A stretch of 5,557 nt of DNA from JABWBR01 sp036741235 (GTDB lineage Bacteria; Bacteroidota; Bacteroidia; Chitinophagales; Saprospiraceae), in the NCBI GenBank assembly GCA_036741235.1, contig DAINSQ010000240.1, forward strand, positions 1 through 5,557, given 5' to 3'. Below the pieces are notes generated by a model, which made no database searches, was not told where the DNA came from, and saw nothing but the letters and a program-made list of their open reading frames with translations. The position numbers and the translations under genes were made by a program. Of this stretch, positions 5,421 through 5,557 are shown piece after piece; the first letter of the stretch is position 1, and each line of letters begins with the position of its first letter.

Positions 5421-5557
5421 TGTTGAGGGTTGATGAATGGTTATGAGGGGTTATGAAGGTTGATGAGGGGTTATGAAGGTTGATGAGGGGTTATGAAGGT
5501 TGATGAAGGTTGATGAAGGTTGATGAAGGTTGATGAAGGTTGATGAAGGTTGATGAA
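5421..5557. repeat. Tandem array of a 10-bp unit, consensus TGATGAAGGT, cut by the window edge
   Basis: Thirteen full units and a partial one run from 5421 to the window end. The units at 5501-5550 are exact TGATGAAGGT. Between 5441 and 5500 the variants TTATGAAGGT/TGATGAGGGG (and TTATGAGGGG) alternate, giving a 20-bp higher-order period. The units at 5421-5440 are the most degenerate. The + strand is free of C from 5416 to 5557. The array begins 4 bases upstream of the ATG of the short TPM gene, so it is the leader or promoter region of the TPM operon, or lies between it and its promoter. On the minus strand the exact unit (TTCATCAACC) contains no stop codon in any frame, but the 10-bp period and the lack of a start make coding unlikely. 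Confidence 0.95.

Noticed and set aside
5421..5557. CRISPR array or iteron-type replication origin
   Set aside because: The 10-bp units are contiguous with no spacers. There is no replication initiator gene or DnaA-box-like sequence nearby, so an origin is not supported.

Overview
The window reads as a piece of chromosome from a member of the Bacteroidota, probably a Saprospiria-like lineage. This rests on several signs: gene starts with A/T-rich leaders and no clear Shine-Dalgarno sequence, one good match to the Bacteroidota -7 promoter box (TAnnTTTG) ahead of the MATE gene, a small four-helix membrane protein of a type common in that phylum, and a pair of TPM-domain genes. The class-level placement is inference from gene content and from the repeat-rich intergenic DNA, and is not proven.

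Layout. Bases 1-215 carry no gene but are full of short repeats: an imperfect inverted repeat at the left edge, a GTGAGGT heptamer run, and a graded NNACAAC heptamer array. At 216-647 (+) lies a four-helix membrane protein. Bases 650-728 hold an almost perfect 28-bp inverted repeat built from the same heptamer. It fills the gap between this gene and a convergent Gfo/Idh/MocA oxidoreductase (721-1698, -), and it supplies that gene's last codon and stop. Upstream of the oxidoreductase, 12 bp away on the same strand, is a complete glutaminase A (1711-2628, -), so glsA and the oxidoreductase are likely one transcript. Divergent from glsA is a MATE-family efflux transporter (best start 2748, ends 4133, +), with a promoter-like box in the shared intergenic region. 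The MATE stop lies one base from the stop of a convergent exported TPM-domain protein with a glycine-rich tail (4135-4968, -). That gene follows a second, cytoplasmic-looking TPM protein (4974-5417, -) after 5 bp. Immediately upstream of this pair, a tandem array of a 10-bp unit (5421-5557) runs off the right edge.

How the genes fit together. There are three transcription groups. The first is the lone membrane protein. The second is glsA plus the oxidoreductase: glutamine deamidation to glutamate, plus an NAD(P)-dependent oxidation or reduction of an unknown sugar- or diol-like substrate. No direct pathway link between these two is visible. The third is the TPM pair, probably envelope-related, with MATE converging on it.

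The protein-coding content is ordinary housekeeping and accessory metabolism, and I do not see an undescribed defence, mobile or biosynthetic system. The most unusual material is the repeat DNA: three unrelated short-unit arrays that each lack C on one strand, one of which is embedded in the end of a gene and another of which lies where the TPM operon promoter or leader should be.
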